64,000 nucleotides of DNA from Symbiodinium natans (Eukaryota > Sar > Dinophyceae > Suessiales > Symbiodiniaceae): NCBI GenBank assembly GCA_905221605.1, contig CAJNDS010001446.1, positions 412,927 to 476,926 on the forward strand, given 5' to 3'. A model generated the notes under the pieces. The model was not told the origin of the DNA. It did no database searches and worked only from the letters and a program-made list of their open reading frames with translations. This document shows positions 39,187-50,006 of this stretch, piece after piece. Position numbers and translations under genes: made by a program. Position 1 is the first letter of the stretch. Each line of letters opens with the position of its first letter.

Positions 39187-39511
39187 AGGCTCCTCACAAA
39201 GTAGCTTTTTGGTTTACATACTTCACCGACAGTTCCCACATCTCCGAGACCCTGGCGTGGCTAAGGGGTTTAGGGTTTAGGGTTTAGGGTTTAGGGTTTC
39301 AGGGTTTCAGGGTGGGCAGGGGTTTGATCAACAACTGGTGTCCATCTTTTGATTTCGGGCTTAGGGCCTTAGAGCCCAAGATTTCGGGGTCTGGGATGTT
39401 GGGGTTCATCCCCTAAACCCTAAACCCTAAACCCTAAACCCTAAACCCTAAACCCTAAACCCTGAACCCTGAACCCTGAACCCTGAACCCTACACCCTAA
39501 GGGCTACTTTA

Positions 39512-39643
39512 AGGCCAGAGTGTCGGAGCTGGGCAGATGTGCACCGCGTGCTCCATGGGTGCAACTTGCCAGGAAGTCCAGCTTCACCGAAGACTAGACA
39601 GTCGTGGCGCAGCTGCATCTACTACATCCCCCTTGGGAATTAG
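39512..39643 (+). CDS. Coding-like island, 43 codons to a stop
   Basis: Open frame RPECRSWADVHRVLHGCNLP and on, to TAG at 39641. Several W, C and H residues; possible Cys/His-rich terminal exon. It lies right of a CCCTAAA/CCCTGAA array. No motif is assigned. Confidence 0.25.
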   Translation, partial: RPECRSWADVHRVLHGCNLPGSPASPKTRQSWRSCIYYIPLGN

Positions 39644-39833
39644 TTTGTTTTTTTTTCAAACCCAAGAGGAAAATCATATTATATATTTTCAGGTTCTAGG
39701 GGGAGCATAGTCTAAACCCTCGACACAAGTCCCCGAGAAGGAGTAAGACCAATGCATGTTCGCTGGGGTCGAGGGCTTGAGTGTGGCGTGTGGGATGATT
39801 GCGCGGATGTAAGAAGGAGGGAGCGCCTGCACT

Positions 39834-39945
39834 CTTTGTGGTGCTTTACTGTAACTTTACATCTTTAGCCTTTTTGGGTATATTGGGTTTCTTAAGAAGG
39901 CAGCTAAAATTCAAATTTATAGCTGCCCTGCTCAGAGCAGCCAAG
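39834..39945. repeat. Dispersed ~112-bp repeat, copy 1 (partner at 52980)
   Basis: CTTTGTGGTGCTTTACTGTA through TTTAGCCTTTTTGGG, TTGGGTTTCTTAA and AATTTATAGCTGCCC to GCAGCCAAG. Highly similar to the partner in the same orientation. Confidence 0.75.
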
Positions 39946-40560
39946 CAATGATGCCACTCATGCACTAGTCTACATGCTGTACTCAGCCATCAGCCAATGG
40001 TGTAGGGTTTTCCATCGTCTGAAGCCGTGTCGGCGGGTTGAAGTTGAAGTATAAAGCAGCAGGTTGGTTCGTGTCCAGTGCATGCTTCAACCCCCGCCCC
40101 TACCCTCACCCGCAAAAGAAGCTCTGACACGCCCTTCACAAGAACCTCTCATCTCCTCTTCTGTAGGCCCTGCGCAAACCCTAAAGCCCTAAAACCTACA
40201 ACTCCAATTAAGCCCGGAAACTTCAACATCCAAAGTCCTAAAACCCTACAACTCCAATTAAACCGCCCGGAACATCTAAGATCCTAAAACCCTACAACTC
40301 TAATTAAACCCTGAACCTGGAACATCTAAGATCCTAAAACCCTATGGCCCACTTGGCCTTTTCAGGGGCGCGGGTTTGGTGGATTCTCGGCGCCTGAGGG
40401 ATCCGGCCTCGTAGGGCAGTGCCATGCGGGTAATTGGGGTTCGAGGTTTAGTGTTTATGGGGTCTAGGGTTTTAGGGGTTTAGGGTGAAGGGTTTGGGGT
40501 TGAGGGTTTACTGTAGGGGTCGAGGGTTTGGGGTTTAGGTTTGGGGTTGAGTTTAGGGGT

Positions 40561-40686
40561 AGTTGGAGGTTCATGGGTAGTTATAAAGTGGGGGTTATAA
40601 GTAGGGTAACTACAGTTAAAACTGGCTATAACCTTATATAGGGTGCCCATAACCCTGCTTATAACTACCCATGAGCCTTCAAGTAG
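40561..40686. mobile_element. Family A palindrome, full length
   Basis: Arms GTTGGAGGTTCATGGGTAGT and ACTACCCATGAGCCTTCAAG; inner TATAAGTAGGGTAACTACAG. Confidence 0.7.
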
Positions 40687-41816
40687 CGGGCTTGCACATC
40701 ACCTGGGGTTGGGCTTTCCGGTTCTATCAGAGCCTGAACGCTAAACCCTAAACCCTAAACCCTAAACCCTAAACCCTAAACCCTAAACCCTAAACCCGAA
40801 ACCCTAAACCCTAAACCCTAAACCCTAAACCCTAGGCCTTTTCCGGTTTCAAAGGGCCCTCTAAGCTTTGGATCGTCCCCCCTATGGCTGGGGAGCCTTG
40901 GTTTGCTGTGGGTTGTAAGCTGTTAGAATGAGATGCTTGGGTGGTTTTAGAAGTTCATCCCTGGCGAGGTGCAAGCAAGGCCGATAAGAATTTAGGTACT
41001 GGTTGGGCTGATCTCCAGGCGGTCAGGCGATGCAGAGTTTGGGGGTTGGGGGGTTTAACCCTTAACCTTAAACCCCTAAACCCCAGACCCTGGTTTAGAG
41101 CGGATTCCGGGTCCTGATGCCATCCGATGGCTTCGGCAATGTCCATTGTGCACTGGCCTGCGACTGACAGCCTGCGCTTGCGGGTACGCGTGCTTGTGCC
41201 TCCAAAAGCACATTGAGCACGTGCTAGAAGATGCTAGGGGCATGCAACTTACAACCCTAGACCCTAAACGCACGCTGCTTTCTTGCATGGGTCCCCATGC
41301 CTTTCCGGCTCTAGGTTCTGCATAAGTACTCAGTGGAGCTTCCTGACATGCAAGGAGTGTAAGCGACACCTATCCCATCCGCTGGTCTCAAGAGGTGCGG
41401 CCTTTCTGCCGCACACCGAAACTTCTTGCTGCAAAGGCCAAAAAGAGGGGGGAAGCGTGCGTTTAGGGTTTAGGGTTTCGGGTTTAGGGTTTCGGGTTTA
41501 GGGTTTAGGGTTTAGGGTTTAGGGTTTAGGGTTTAGGGTGAAGCCGCATGGAATGCGACAGCAGATGGGTTGTTGGATTCCATCTCTTGGAGTCATCATA
41601 CACCAGATTTTTCCAGGGGGGTCCTTTTCCGGGTGTCCTCGGTTCCTTATAAAAGCTACCGAATGCTTAAACGGGGGGCCTTTGGTATTCCTAGGTTATC
41701 GGGCACCCCCGACCAAGCCTGAGACCAGAGACGCCCTCAGCCCTGCCAGAAGCCCCGCAGAGAACCTACCGACATCCCTCGGCCGTAAACCCTGAGGCCT
41801 TGTGGAACCCTCAGCT

Positions 41817-41984
41817 TGGGATGTCCCCTTCTACGAACAGGGTTTAGGGTTTAGGGTTTGGGCGGGTTTAGGGTTTAGTGTTTGGGGTTTAGGGTTTAGG
41901 GGTTTAAGAGTCCTTCATAGGGATTATAGTACCCCCCTATTTTGACACTTTTTAAGGACTGTTAGGACTTGGGGGAGCATCCCA
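41817..41984. mobile_element. Family B palindrome interrupted by a telomere-like block
   Basis: CTTGGGATGTCCCC...CGAACAG, then TTTAGGG units (41841-41908), then AGTCCTTCATAGGGATTATA to GGGGGAGCATCCCAAG. Uninterrupted copies read AACAGTCCTTCAT, so AG is present on both sides of the block. Confidence 0.65.
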
Positions 41985-42237
41985 AGCCTCAGCCCTAAAA
42001 GCCAAAAAAAGCCTCAAAGCCCTGAGACCCCAAAAGCCCTACTATCGGGGTCGGAAGAATTACTGATAGTATTCCTTTTCATGGTCCCTTCATAATTATA
42101 CGATAAGAACCCCCAAGTTTTTAGGCCCCGAAACCCTAAGCCCTACACCCAACACGCAGAACCCTAAACCCCAAACTCTAAACCCTATCAACCCTTAATC
42201 AGGCCCTTATATTTCACCCTTCCAGCCTCACCCCGAG

Positions 42238-42301
42238 GCCGTGGCTGTGCGCCAGCAGCGAGACCAAGGCGTTCGACGGCGGGAGGCTGGGAGCTTTGAT
42301 G
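42238..42301 (+). CDS. Candidate exon a1, before a telomere-repeat intron
   Basis: Preceded by a clear polypyrimidine stretch (TATTTCACCCTTCCAGCC) and CCCCGAG. Phase 0 reads AVAVRQQRDQGVRRREAGSF then D with one base over (G). It ends GATG before GTTTAGGG. The leftover base joins the next exon's two leading bases as a Gly codon. Function unknown; Arg/Gln-rich. Confidence 0.45.
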
Positions 42302-42407
42302 GTTTAGGGTTTGGGGTTTTTAGGGTTTAGGGTTTAGGGTTTAGGGTTTAGGGTTTAGGGTTTAGGGTTTAGGGTTCCAAAACCCCAAACCCTAAACCCT
42401 ACACAAG
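42302..42407 (+). other. Candidate 106-nt intron made of telomere-like repeats
   Basis: Begins GTTTAGGGTTTGGGG and continues with about nine TTTAGGG units, then TTCCAAAACCCC, CCCTAAACCCTACACAAG. GT...AG ends; the TTTAGGG start and CCCTAAA end are complementary. It contains no other sequence class. Confidence 0.45.
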
Positions 42408-42537
42408 GTAGCGTGCCTGGCAACTCCGCCCGCGAAGCTGACTTGGTGGAGGTTGAGGTGTTCCCCCTCTGCAAGGCTTCCACTCTTGGCTCCTTTACTT
42501 CCCCATGTGTGAGGGGAAGGCGTGGCTGCTCATTGCG
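42408..42537 (+). CDS. Candidate exon a2
   Basis: 130 nt. With two leading bases it is open throughout: SVPGNSAREADLVEVEVFPL, then CKASTLGSFTSPCVRGRRGC and SLR with two bases over. It ends TTGCG before GTTTAGGG. The phase matches exon a1. Of the other frames, one meets TGA near the end. Confidence 0.45.
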
Positions 42538-42904
42538 GTTTAGGGTTTAGGTTTTAGGGTTTAGGTTTTAGGTTTTAGGGTTTAGGTTTTAGGGTTTAGG
42601 GTTTAGGTTTTAGGGTTTAGGGTTTAGGGTGTAGGGGCATGGCTACTGGGCTACTTGGGCCCGTAAACTCTCAAGCGCCTGCCCAGATATGAAAGCAGCG
42701 CTGGAAGGTGGAGGGATGTTTTTTTAAGGGCTTCGTGCGCTAAGAGTCTGACCACGTAGCGGCCTCAAAAGGGGGGGGCCCCCCGGAGCATGAAAGCGCT
42801 CCCAAAGCCCCAAACGCCGCCCTAAACCTAAACCCTAAGCCCTAATTAAACTCTAAATCCTAAACCCTAAACCCCAAACCCCAAACCCCAAACCTAAACC
42901 CTAA

Positions 42905-43003
42905 ACCCTATAAACCCTATAAACCCTATAAACCCTATAAACCCTATAAACCCTATAAACCCTATAAACCCTATAAACCCTATAAACCCTATAAACCCTA
43001 TAA
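42905..43003. repeat. Homogenised variant array, CCCTATAAA x ~11
   Basis: Nine-base unit, very regular, inside a longer block of CCCTAAA and CCCATAA units (to 43240). Confidence 0.9.
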
Positions 43004-43253
43004 GCCCTCAACTATAGATGACCCTAAACCCTAAACCCCTAAACCCCTAACCCTAAACCCTAAACCCTAAACCCTAAACCCCTAAACCCTAAACCCTAAA
43101 CCCTAAACCCTAAAACCTAAACCCTAAACCCTAAACCCTAAACCCTAAACCCTAAACCCATAACCCATAACCCATAACCCATAAACCCTAAACCCTAAAC
43201 CCTAAACCCTAGAATCCCCAAACCCTAAACCCTAAATCCCAAACCCGAAGCAG

Positions 43254-43318
43254 GTCCAGCTTCCCGAGCTCAATAGAAACGTGGCCAGTCGGGAGGCGGC
43301 CCCGGGGGTTAACAAAAG
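43254..43318 (+). CDS. Candidate exon a3
   Basis: CCCGAAGCAG acceptor; ends AACAAAAG before GTTTAGGG, a near-ideal AAG|GT donor. 65 nt. Phase 0 reads VQLPELNRNVASREAAPGVN. The one-leading-base frame required after exon a2 (SSFPSSIETWPVGRRPRGLT) is also open. Confidence 0.4.
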
Positions 43319-43385
43319 GTTTAGGGTTCAGGGCTTAGGGTTAGGGTTTAGGGTTTAGGGTTGAGGGTTTAGGGTTTAGGGTTTA

Positions 43386-43442
43386 GGGTCTAGGGTCTAG
43401 GGTCTAGGGTCTAGGGTCTAGGGTCTAGGGTCTAGGGTCTAG
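43386..43442. repeat. Homogenised variant array, GGGTCTA x 8
   Basis: Eight identical T-to-C variant units in a row inside a TTTAGGG block. Confidence 0.9.
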
Positions 43443-44183
43443 GGTTAGGGTTTAGGGCAGGCATTGCTCGGTGTTGTTCCAAACTCGGGTTTAGGGTTTG
43501 GATTTTCGGGTTTGGGGTTCAGTGTTTGGGGTCTAGGGTTCTGGGGTTTTGGGGTTTTTGGGTTTTTGGGTTTTGGGGTTTTCGGGTGTAGAGTTTTGGG
43601 GTTTAGGGTTTCGGGTTTGGGGTTTGGAGTTTAGTAAGCGTTTAGGATTTGGGTAGGGGTTTTTAGGGTTTAAGGTTTTGCGTTTTGAGTTTGTAGGGTC
43701 GAGGACATTGGGCGTTGTTCCTGCTCAGAAGGTCATTCTTCTTGGCGAGTACGTAGGGAGATTCCTGTGGACTACCTCCTCCTCTCTCTTCCGAACCTCC
43801 AAACCCCTAAGCCCATTTCTTTTCTAAAGAAGGCTTGTGTCCCGACAGAAACCTTAAACCTTAACCCCCCCCCCCAAGCCGAACCTTAAGCCCCCAAACC
43901 ACCTCGCCCTAAACCCCCCTGCGCCCCTTCTTGCACCCCGTCGCGGCAAGGGCTTCTGGAGACTGCGGCGCAGAGCCCCCGAAGCCGAACCCGACCTGCA
44001 AAACCCCCAGGCCCCCCCCCAGGCGACAAACGAGGAGGGTGGCCCTCTCAAGCCCACTATCACCAAAAGCCCTGAACGGCTCAAGCCTGGAACCCCCCCT
44101 AAACCCCTGATGACATCCGAACCCTAAATTCTAAACGCTCAACCCTAAACCCTATTTCCCCTAAAACCCTAAAATCGCGGAAG

Positions 44184-44247
44184 CCCGAGCACGAAGGCAG
44201 CCGCGCCGGCGCAGCGGGCGCCCACTGCCGAGAAACTTGGATTGCAG
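44184..44247 (+). CDS. Candidate exon a4
   Basis: GCGGAAG acceptor after CCCTAAAA units; ends GATTGCAG before GTTTTGGGG. 64 nt. With two leading bases it is open and Arg-rich (RARRQPRRRSGRPLPRNLDC), which fits the end of a3 and the start of a5. Other frames are also open. Confidence 0.3.
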
Positions 44248-45506
44248 GTTTTGGGGTGGGGGAGGACTCAGGGCTTACGTTTAGGTTTTAGGTTTTAGGT
44301 TTTAGGACTTAGGGTTGAGGGTCTAGGGTCCAGGGTCCAGGGTTTTGGGTTTAGGGTTTAGGGTGGTGGATCTTCGCTGCTTGAGCCCTCAAGCGATGCC
44401 CTACGAGCTTAGGGCATGCAGGCCGGTCTGTTCTCTCAACCTGTCCTACAGATCTCTTAGAGGGCCTTCTCTTTCGGTGACAAGGGGAGATCAGCCCTGA
44501 AACCTGGGCTTAGGCTGCTTAAGCTGGGCAAACTAGCCCCAAACCCCCAAACCCCTAAACCCCTAAACCCCTAAATTTCTGGGCGGTCGACGCACCACCG
44601 ACCCCCCCCCCCTCCCAAACATCCCCTCAAAGGCCGTCAATTTGGGATGCCCAGACTTCAGAGCTCCAAACCGCACTTTTAAGGGTGTCGGGTTTAGGCA
44701 GGATTTAAGGTTTAGTGTTTAGGGTTTAGGGTTTAGGATGTAAGGTTTAGGGTTTAGGGCTTAGGGCTTCAGCTGTTACGTTCCGGGTTCAACCCCATTT
44801 GGTTTTGGGGCATTTCTCCAGCCTGAAGCTCTAAACCGGGGGCTTCTCCAGCTGAGGCAGCGGCGTGCTGAACCCCAGCTGCTGCACCCCGGATCTGCAG
44901 GGTACAGGGTTTAGGGTTTAAGGTCGAGTGGTTCGGGGTTTGGGGTCGGTTTCAGGTCCGTCGACATGCAAGCCCGAAGCACGAAGCCCTGAACCCCAAA
45001 CCGAATTCTCAGCCCTGAATCCGGATCCGGTAGCCTTCAGAACTTTTCTGGGGGGATTCTCATCCCCATGAAATCCCTACGGTTAACCTTTAGTTCCCCT
45101 AAGTTGCAGGACAACTAAAATCCAAGGCGCAAGGCCCCCTGTGATTGCATCGGCTCTGACTCGGGAGGCTTCTCCAGCAAGGCATACAAGCCCCGACCCG
45201 AAGCCGCTAAGCCTTTGGAACCCTAAACCCTCAACTCTAAACCTTGAGTCTCCTGAATCCTGACTTAGCCCTAAACTCGAAACCCTAAACCCTGAATCCT
45301 AAATAGCCCTGAGCCCTAAACCCTAAACCCTCAACCCTGAATCTTAAACAGCCCTCAACCCTCAACCCTGAATCCTAAATATCCCGGAGCCCTAAACCCT
45401 AAACCCTCAACCCTGAGTCTAAAATTGCCCTCAACCCTAAACCCTGAATCCTAAATTTCCCTAAGCCCTGTACCCTGAATCCTAAGTAAGCCAAAGCCCT
45501 CAAAAG

Positions 45507-45546
45507 GTTGCGACAGCGCCTCCAGGAACAAGAGCAGAGGCTGCAG
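45507..45546 (+). CDS. Candidate exon a5, coiled coil
   Basis: CTCAAAAG acceptor and CAG|GTGCGAG donor. With one leading base: LRQRLQEQEQRLQ, ending in phase 0, which fits a6. 40 nt. Confidence 0.4.
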
Positions 45547-46663
45547 GTGCGAGTTTGTTAAGAGGTTGTGTGGGTGTCGGGTTTAGGGTAAAACCCTGAA
45601 CCCGAACCCCTGAATCCCTGAATCGCGAACCCAAACCCATAGACCCTTGACCCTAAACGCGGTGTCGGCTTGAATTAGGGTTTAGGGTTTAGGGTTTGCT
45701 GTAATGTGGCGCAGATGCTGTGAAGGTTAGCATGCAGAAAGGCTCGAAAGCTTCGTCAGGTGCGAGAGCAGGCCTGGCCCGACTGGGGAAGGCCATCGAA
45801 CACTTTTCTCCCACCCGACGCCGTCCAAGGCAGCAAAGCCGCCCTTACATATTCCTTCTAGGGTGTAAGGTTTGGGGGTTTAGGGTTTAGGGCTTACGCC
45901 TCAACTCAAGTCGCTTGCCAACTTCCAGACAACCTTCTTCCGAGTTCAGGGGGGTCCAACGGGTGCCAGGGTCCAAGGTTGCAACCTAAGTCCCAGCACG
46001 TCCCAGGTTTTCAAGGGGGGGTCCCGGCCGTTTCAGGGTCCGCCTGGAGTTGAGATGCTGGGACATCCCCCCCTGCCACCCTCTAAACCCGAAACCCCAA
46101 ACCCTAAGCCTTAAGCCGTACACCGCACTTTGCCGGCGTGAGCCCGCCATGTTGCGAGTGGGTCGTAACAGCCACAGCCGGATCGATTCTTTGGAGCTTT
46201 GAGGGTTTCAGGGCTTCCGCTTTTGGCCTTTAGGGCTCTGAGGAACTCCGGTTTTTCCTGCAGCTTTACGGCTTTTTACCTACTACTTACTGAGGCGAAG
46301 GTAGAAGGGGTTGCAGGGTCTGAAATTCGAATGCTTACACTGATAGTCTTAATCTCCACCGGACACCGGAGAGGTTGGTAAATCTTCTTCGGGTGGCGCC
46401 GTGCTGGAGACCAACAGCTGGAAGCAGAAAAAAACCGGATACTTGTGCCGGTTCAACAGTTTCGTAACAGTTTCGTGCTGAGATCAAGAGGTGGCCATCT
46501 CGAACTTTCCTGTCCCTTCTCAACTCACCAACAAAAACCCCACTCCCAACCAAGCCCTGAAAGCCCTCAGCCCGAAACTCAAAAAAAGCCTGACCCCCAA
46601 AAACGCCCTGCACCCCGGAAAGCTTGAAGCCCTAACCCCCCCCCCCCCTGCCCCCACCAAAAA

Positions 46664-46779
46664 GAAACACCGAAACACCGAAACACCGAAACACCGAAAC
46701 ACCGAAACACCGAAACACCGAAACACCGAAACACCGAAACACCGAAACACCGAAACACCGAAACACCGAAACACCGAAA
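46664..46779. repeat. Tandem array of 8-bp ACACCGAA
   Basis: About 14 perfect copies. Open in all frames on both strands, so the flanking open frames are inflated by it. Confidence 0.95.
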
Positions 46780-46893
46780 CCCTAAGCCTCAAACCCTAAA
46801 CCCTAAACCCTAAACCCTAAACCCTAAACTCTAAACCCTAAACCCCAAACCCTAAACCCTACACCCTAAACCCTGAACCTGAGTTAAAGCCAG

Positions 46894-46975
46894 GAGCAGC
46901 TCCAGGAGCAAGCCGAGCTCCAACACCAACTGCAGCAGCACCTGGAGCAGGCCATGAGAGAAGGGGGGGGGGGAG
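46894..46975 (+). CDS. Candidate exon a6, coiled coil
   Basis: TTAAAGCCAG acceptor after CCCTAAA/CCCTGAA. Phase 0 reads EQLQEQAELQHQLQQHLEQA then MRE and a Gly run, ending GGAG before GTTTAACGG. The 11-G run makes the end phase sensitive to a one-base error. Confidence 0.4.
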
Positions 46976-47968
46976 GTTTAACGGGGCTTTTGAAGGATTT
47001 AGGGTTTAGGGTTGAGAAACTGAGGGCTTGAGGAGAGGTGTTTAAGGAGGCTTCGGAGGGGCTGTCAAACGGGGGCTTAGGGGAGGTAGAGGCGTCATTT
47101 GGGTTTTTGGGGGTTTTGGGTTTTGGGGGTTTAGGGGTTTTGGGGGTTTTGAGGTTTTGGGGTTGTGGGTTTTTGGGTTTTGGGGCTTTGGGTTTCTTTG
47201 GAGGGTTCTGTAGGGTTATGGAGGCATTCTAGAAGGTTACGGAGGGTTCTCTAGCGTTTTCGAGGGTTCTACAGGGTCAATTATCGAGCATACGCGATGG
47301 TTTTGTAAGGCTATAGAATAGACGGTGTGTCGTTTAGGATGGTGAAGCAGACGTTCGGTCTGCCTGTCTCGCACCGAAGTTTTCGATTTTGGGTTGTGCT
47401 AAGGCAGTACGTCGTTTTGTTTTAGGTTTTTAAGTTGGAAGTGGGGATTGGGACGCGTGGACAGTGATTGTCTAATAGTGAAGGTAGCAGTAGCCAGTAG
47501 CCAGTAGCCAGCAGCTATTTTAAAGGGATAGTGTCGTGCTCATCGAAGTCGTCGGCTGCAGCAATGAGTAGCAGGAGTGGCGTTGGAATTTCTTCAGGAC
47601 CTCCTGGCGTTGCGATTGAGACAGGGTTAAACGGAGTCAGGTTTTCACACAGCCTTTGCCACGACTTGACACATCACGCCGTGAATTCTCAGCAATCTCA
47701 TCCACCTTGTCCTTCTTCGCAGGGACTACCCGTAACCCCTGTCCTACTAGTTACTAATTGCTTAAGAACCCTCCCAAAAAGAACAAGATTCTTCCTTATA
47801 AGTGCAATATAACAGGGACTGTTGTCTTTTATTTTCTGGGGGGGGGGGGGTTCTTCAGCAAGTAGTGGTTTCCAATGTGAAAACAAAGCAGCATCCCTTC
47901 TGTCTTTGGGGTCTCGCTGGGACCTGGTAAGCTTGGGGGCTCAGGGTGTGGGAGCTCGGAAACAGAGG

Positions 47969-48090
47969 CCCTAAAACCCTAAAACCCTAAAACCCTAAAA
48001 CCCTAAAACCCCAAAACCCTAAAACCCTAAAACCCTAAAACCCTAAAACCCTAATGCCCTAAAACCCTAAAACCCTAAAACCCTAACACC
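47969..48090. repeat. Variant array, CCCTAAAA x ~15
   Basis: Eight-base unit, pure apart from single CCCCAAAA, CCCTAATG and CCCTAACA copies. Leads to CCGCCGCCAG before exon a7. Confidence 0.9.
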
Positions 48091-48119
48091 CTAAACCCTG
48101 AACCCTAAACCGCCGCCAG

Positions 48120-48188
48120 GAGCAGCAGCTCCAAAGAGAGCTGCGGGAGCAGCTAGAGAGGGATCTCGAGGAGCACATTCCACCTCCT
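48120..48188 (+). CDS. Candidate exon a7, coiled coil
   Basis: GCCGCCAG acceptor; phase 0 reads EQQLQRELREQLERDLEEHI then PPP, before GTCAGAG. 69 nt, phase 0 at both ends. The same heptad style as a5 and a6 suggests one coiled-coil protein. Confidence 0.4.
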
Positions 48189-48447
48189 GTCAGAGTTTAG
48201 GGCTTCTTGGGGGGAGGGGGGGGGGGGTCAGGGTTCAGGGTTCAGGGTTTAGGGTTTAGGGTTTAGGGTTTAGAGTTTAGGTTTTAGGGTTTAGGGTTTA
48301 TTTTTTTTTGTTTGGGGGGGAGGGGGGGAGTTCTGACCTAAATGAAGCAAGGTATTGGAATGAAGCAGGGTTTAGGGTCTGGGGTTCATGTTGCTGTTAC
48401 TGGTGAGTTTTTGTGGGCTCCTTATAAACATTGGGCGCAATATTCTT

Positions 48448-48551
48448 GGTAGCCCCATGGTGCCCTTTTGCCCCTTTTTTTGTTTCTAGGTATACAGTAA
48501 CCAACGCCCAAAACGGTACCCTCATTATAATATAGTTACCGGGTTACCTAG
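48448..48551. mobile_element. Palindromic element, family D
   Basis: GGTAGCCCCATGGTGCCCTT pairs with the right half ending GTACCCTCAT and AGTTACCGGGTTACCTA. Diverged from the copy at 21986. Confidence 0.4.
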
Positions 48552-48574
48552 TCTTAGATTGCATTATACTCTCT

Positions 48575-48645
48575 CTCTATATATATCTATATATATAATA
48601 ATATATATATATGTATATATTTGTATTTATTATATACATACATAT
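48575..48645. repeat. TA-rich microsatellite
   Basis: (TA)n mixed with TGTATA and TATATC; follows a CT tract at about 48569. Confidence 0.8.
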
Positions 48646-48920
48646 ATGCGGCGATTTGCCTTGGCCGAGGGCTCTGAAGCCATCCATCTTCCTTTCTTCA
48701 TTGGATGCATGCACTGTGCATTGCGCTTGTGGTTGGAAGGCTAGGTTTGCCCGGAACGCACTCGTGTTTAGGGTTTAGGGTTTAGGGTTTGGGGTTTAGG
48801 GTTTAGGGTTAAATTGTTCCGTATTAGGTTCTTCTATTTTACCTAATCCCAATCAAACGATCAAGGCTACTAAGGGTTTCCGTGCCAGTGTTTCTGGGGA
48901 GCATCGGTGATCATTCGCCT

Positions 48921-49045
48921 GCTTGGAGGTTCATGGGTACTTAGTAGCCCATTATAAGTAATTATAAGTGTAGTTATAACCACATCTAAGCCCCTTAAGT
49001 ACCCTAATGAATCGGGTCATAATTGGGTTAGAAGTACAGTCAGGG
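48921..49045. mobile_element. Family A2 element, right arm lost
   Basis: GCTTGGAGGTTCATGGGTAC at the left; the interior has TAAGCCCCTTAAGTACCC and ATAATTGGGTTAGAAGTAC. Confidence 0.5.
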
Positions 49046-49174
49046 GTGTTTGGGGGGTTTGGGAAGTTAGGGCTGTCAGCCCGAAAACCCTAAACCCTAA
49101 ACCCTAAACCCTAAACCCTAAACCCTAAACCCTAAACCCTAAACCCTAAACCCTAAACGCGAAACCTCCTTGAG

Positions 49175-49266
49175 GGAGCTGTTGTGGTTTCAGCTGCACA
49201 TGGAGGACCTGAACCAGCTGGAAGAGCTCGTCGGAGTGAGCGCCGGCCCCCATTTGGGCTCACTGG
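49175..49266 (+). CDS. Candidate exon a8, helical
   Basis: CTCCTTGAG acceptor after a CCCTAAA array; ends CACTGG before GTTTAGGG. With one leading base: ELLWFQLHMEDLNQLEELVG then VSAGPHLGSL. Phase 0 is open too (Ala/Gly/Arg-rich) and would fit a7 better, so the frame is unresolved. Confidence 0.35.
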
Positions 49267-50006
49267 GTTTAGGGTTTAGGGTTCAGGGTTTAGGGTTTAG
49301 GGTTAGTGTTCAGGGTTTAGGGTTCAGTGTTCAGGGTTTAGGGTCCAGGGTTTGGGGTTTAGGGTTCAGGGTTTTGGGTGTAGGGTTCAACCTTGTCACT
49401 TTGGGTCTTGAGATCCTAAACCCCTAAACCCCAAACCCATGAGCCCGATACCCTGGCCAGCCGAAAATCGTTGAGTATCCCGTTCTTAAAGGTTTGTCCA
49501 AGTCCCGGCCAGAGGGGTTGGAAGTCTGAATCCCTTACTTGGGTGTCGGTTTAGGGTTCGGCTTGGGGTGTCAGGGCTTCGGGTTTTTGTCTTAGGTATT
49601 CAGGGATTTAAGGATTCAGGGATGTAGGATTTAGGGTACCTTATATTCCCTTTAAGGAGACTCTCCAGGGTACCTAGTCCCAAATTCCAGAGGAAGAGCT
49701 GCAAGGTGAATCAGGAAAGCACATAACTAAATTGGAATGGGACGTTTCTTTCTTTTCAATACATGGGTCTAGGGTTTAGGGTTTAGGGTTTAGGGTTTAG
49801 GGTTTAGGTTATCCGGGGATTCAGGGCTCCTGCAGTATAAGAAGCCCGGGTTTAGGGTTTAGAGTGTAGGGCTCGGGGTTTAGGGCTCGGGGATTAGGGT
49901 CCATGACTCAAAAAGCATCCGCGCACGTAAGGAGTACCCTTTTATGGAGGGACGTTGGGGTTTAGGGTTTAGGGTTGAGGGTTGAGGGTTGAGGGTTTAG
50001 GGGGGG

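Noticed and set aside
46491-46799. Open frame of 102 codons on + and 90 on -
   Set aside because: Extended by the ACACCGAA array, which has no stops; flanking parts are not protein-like.
42238-49266. Firm assignment of exon strand from array orientation
   Set aside because: CCCTAAA-island-TTTAGGG reads the same on both strands, so orientation of arrays cannot give strand; only the AG/GT signals and translations favour +.
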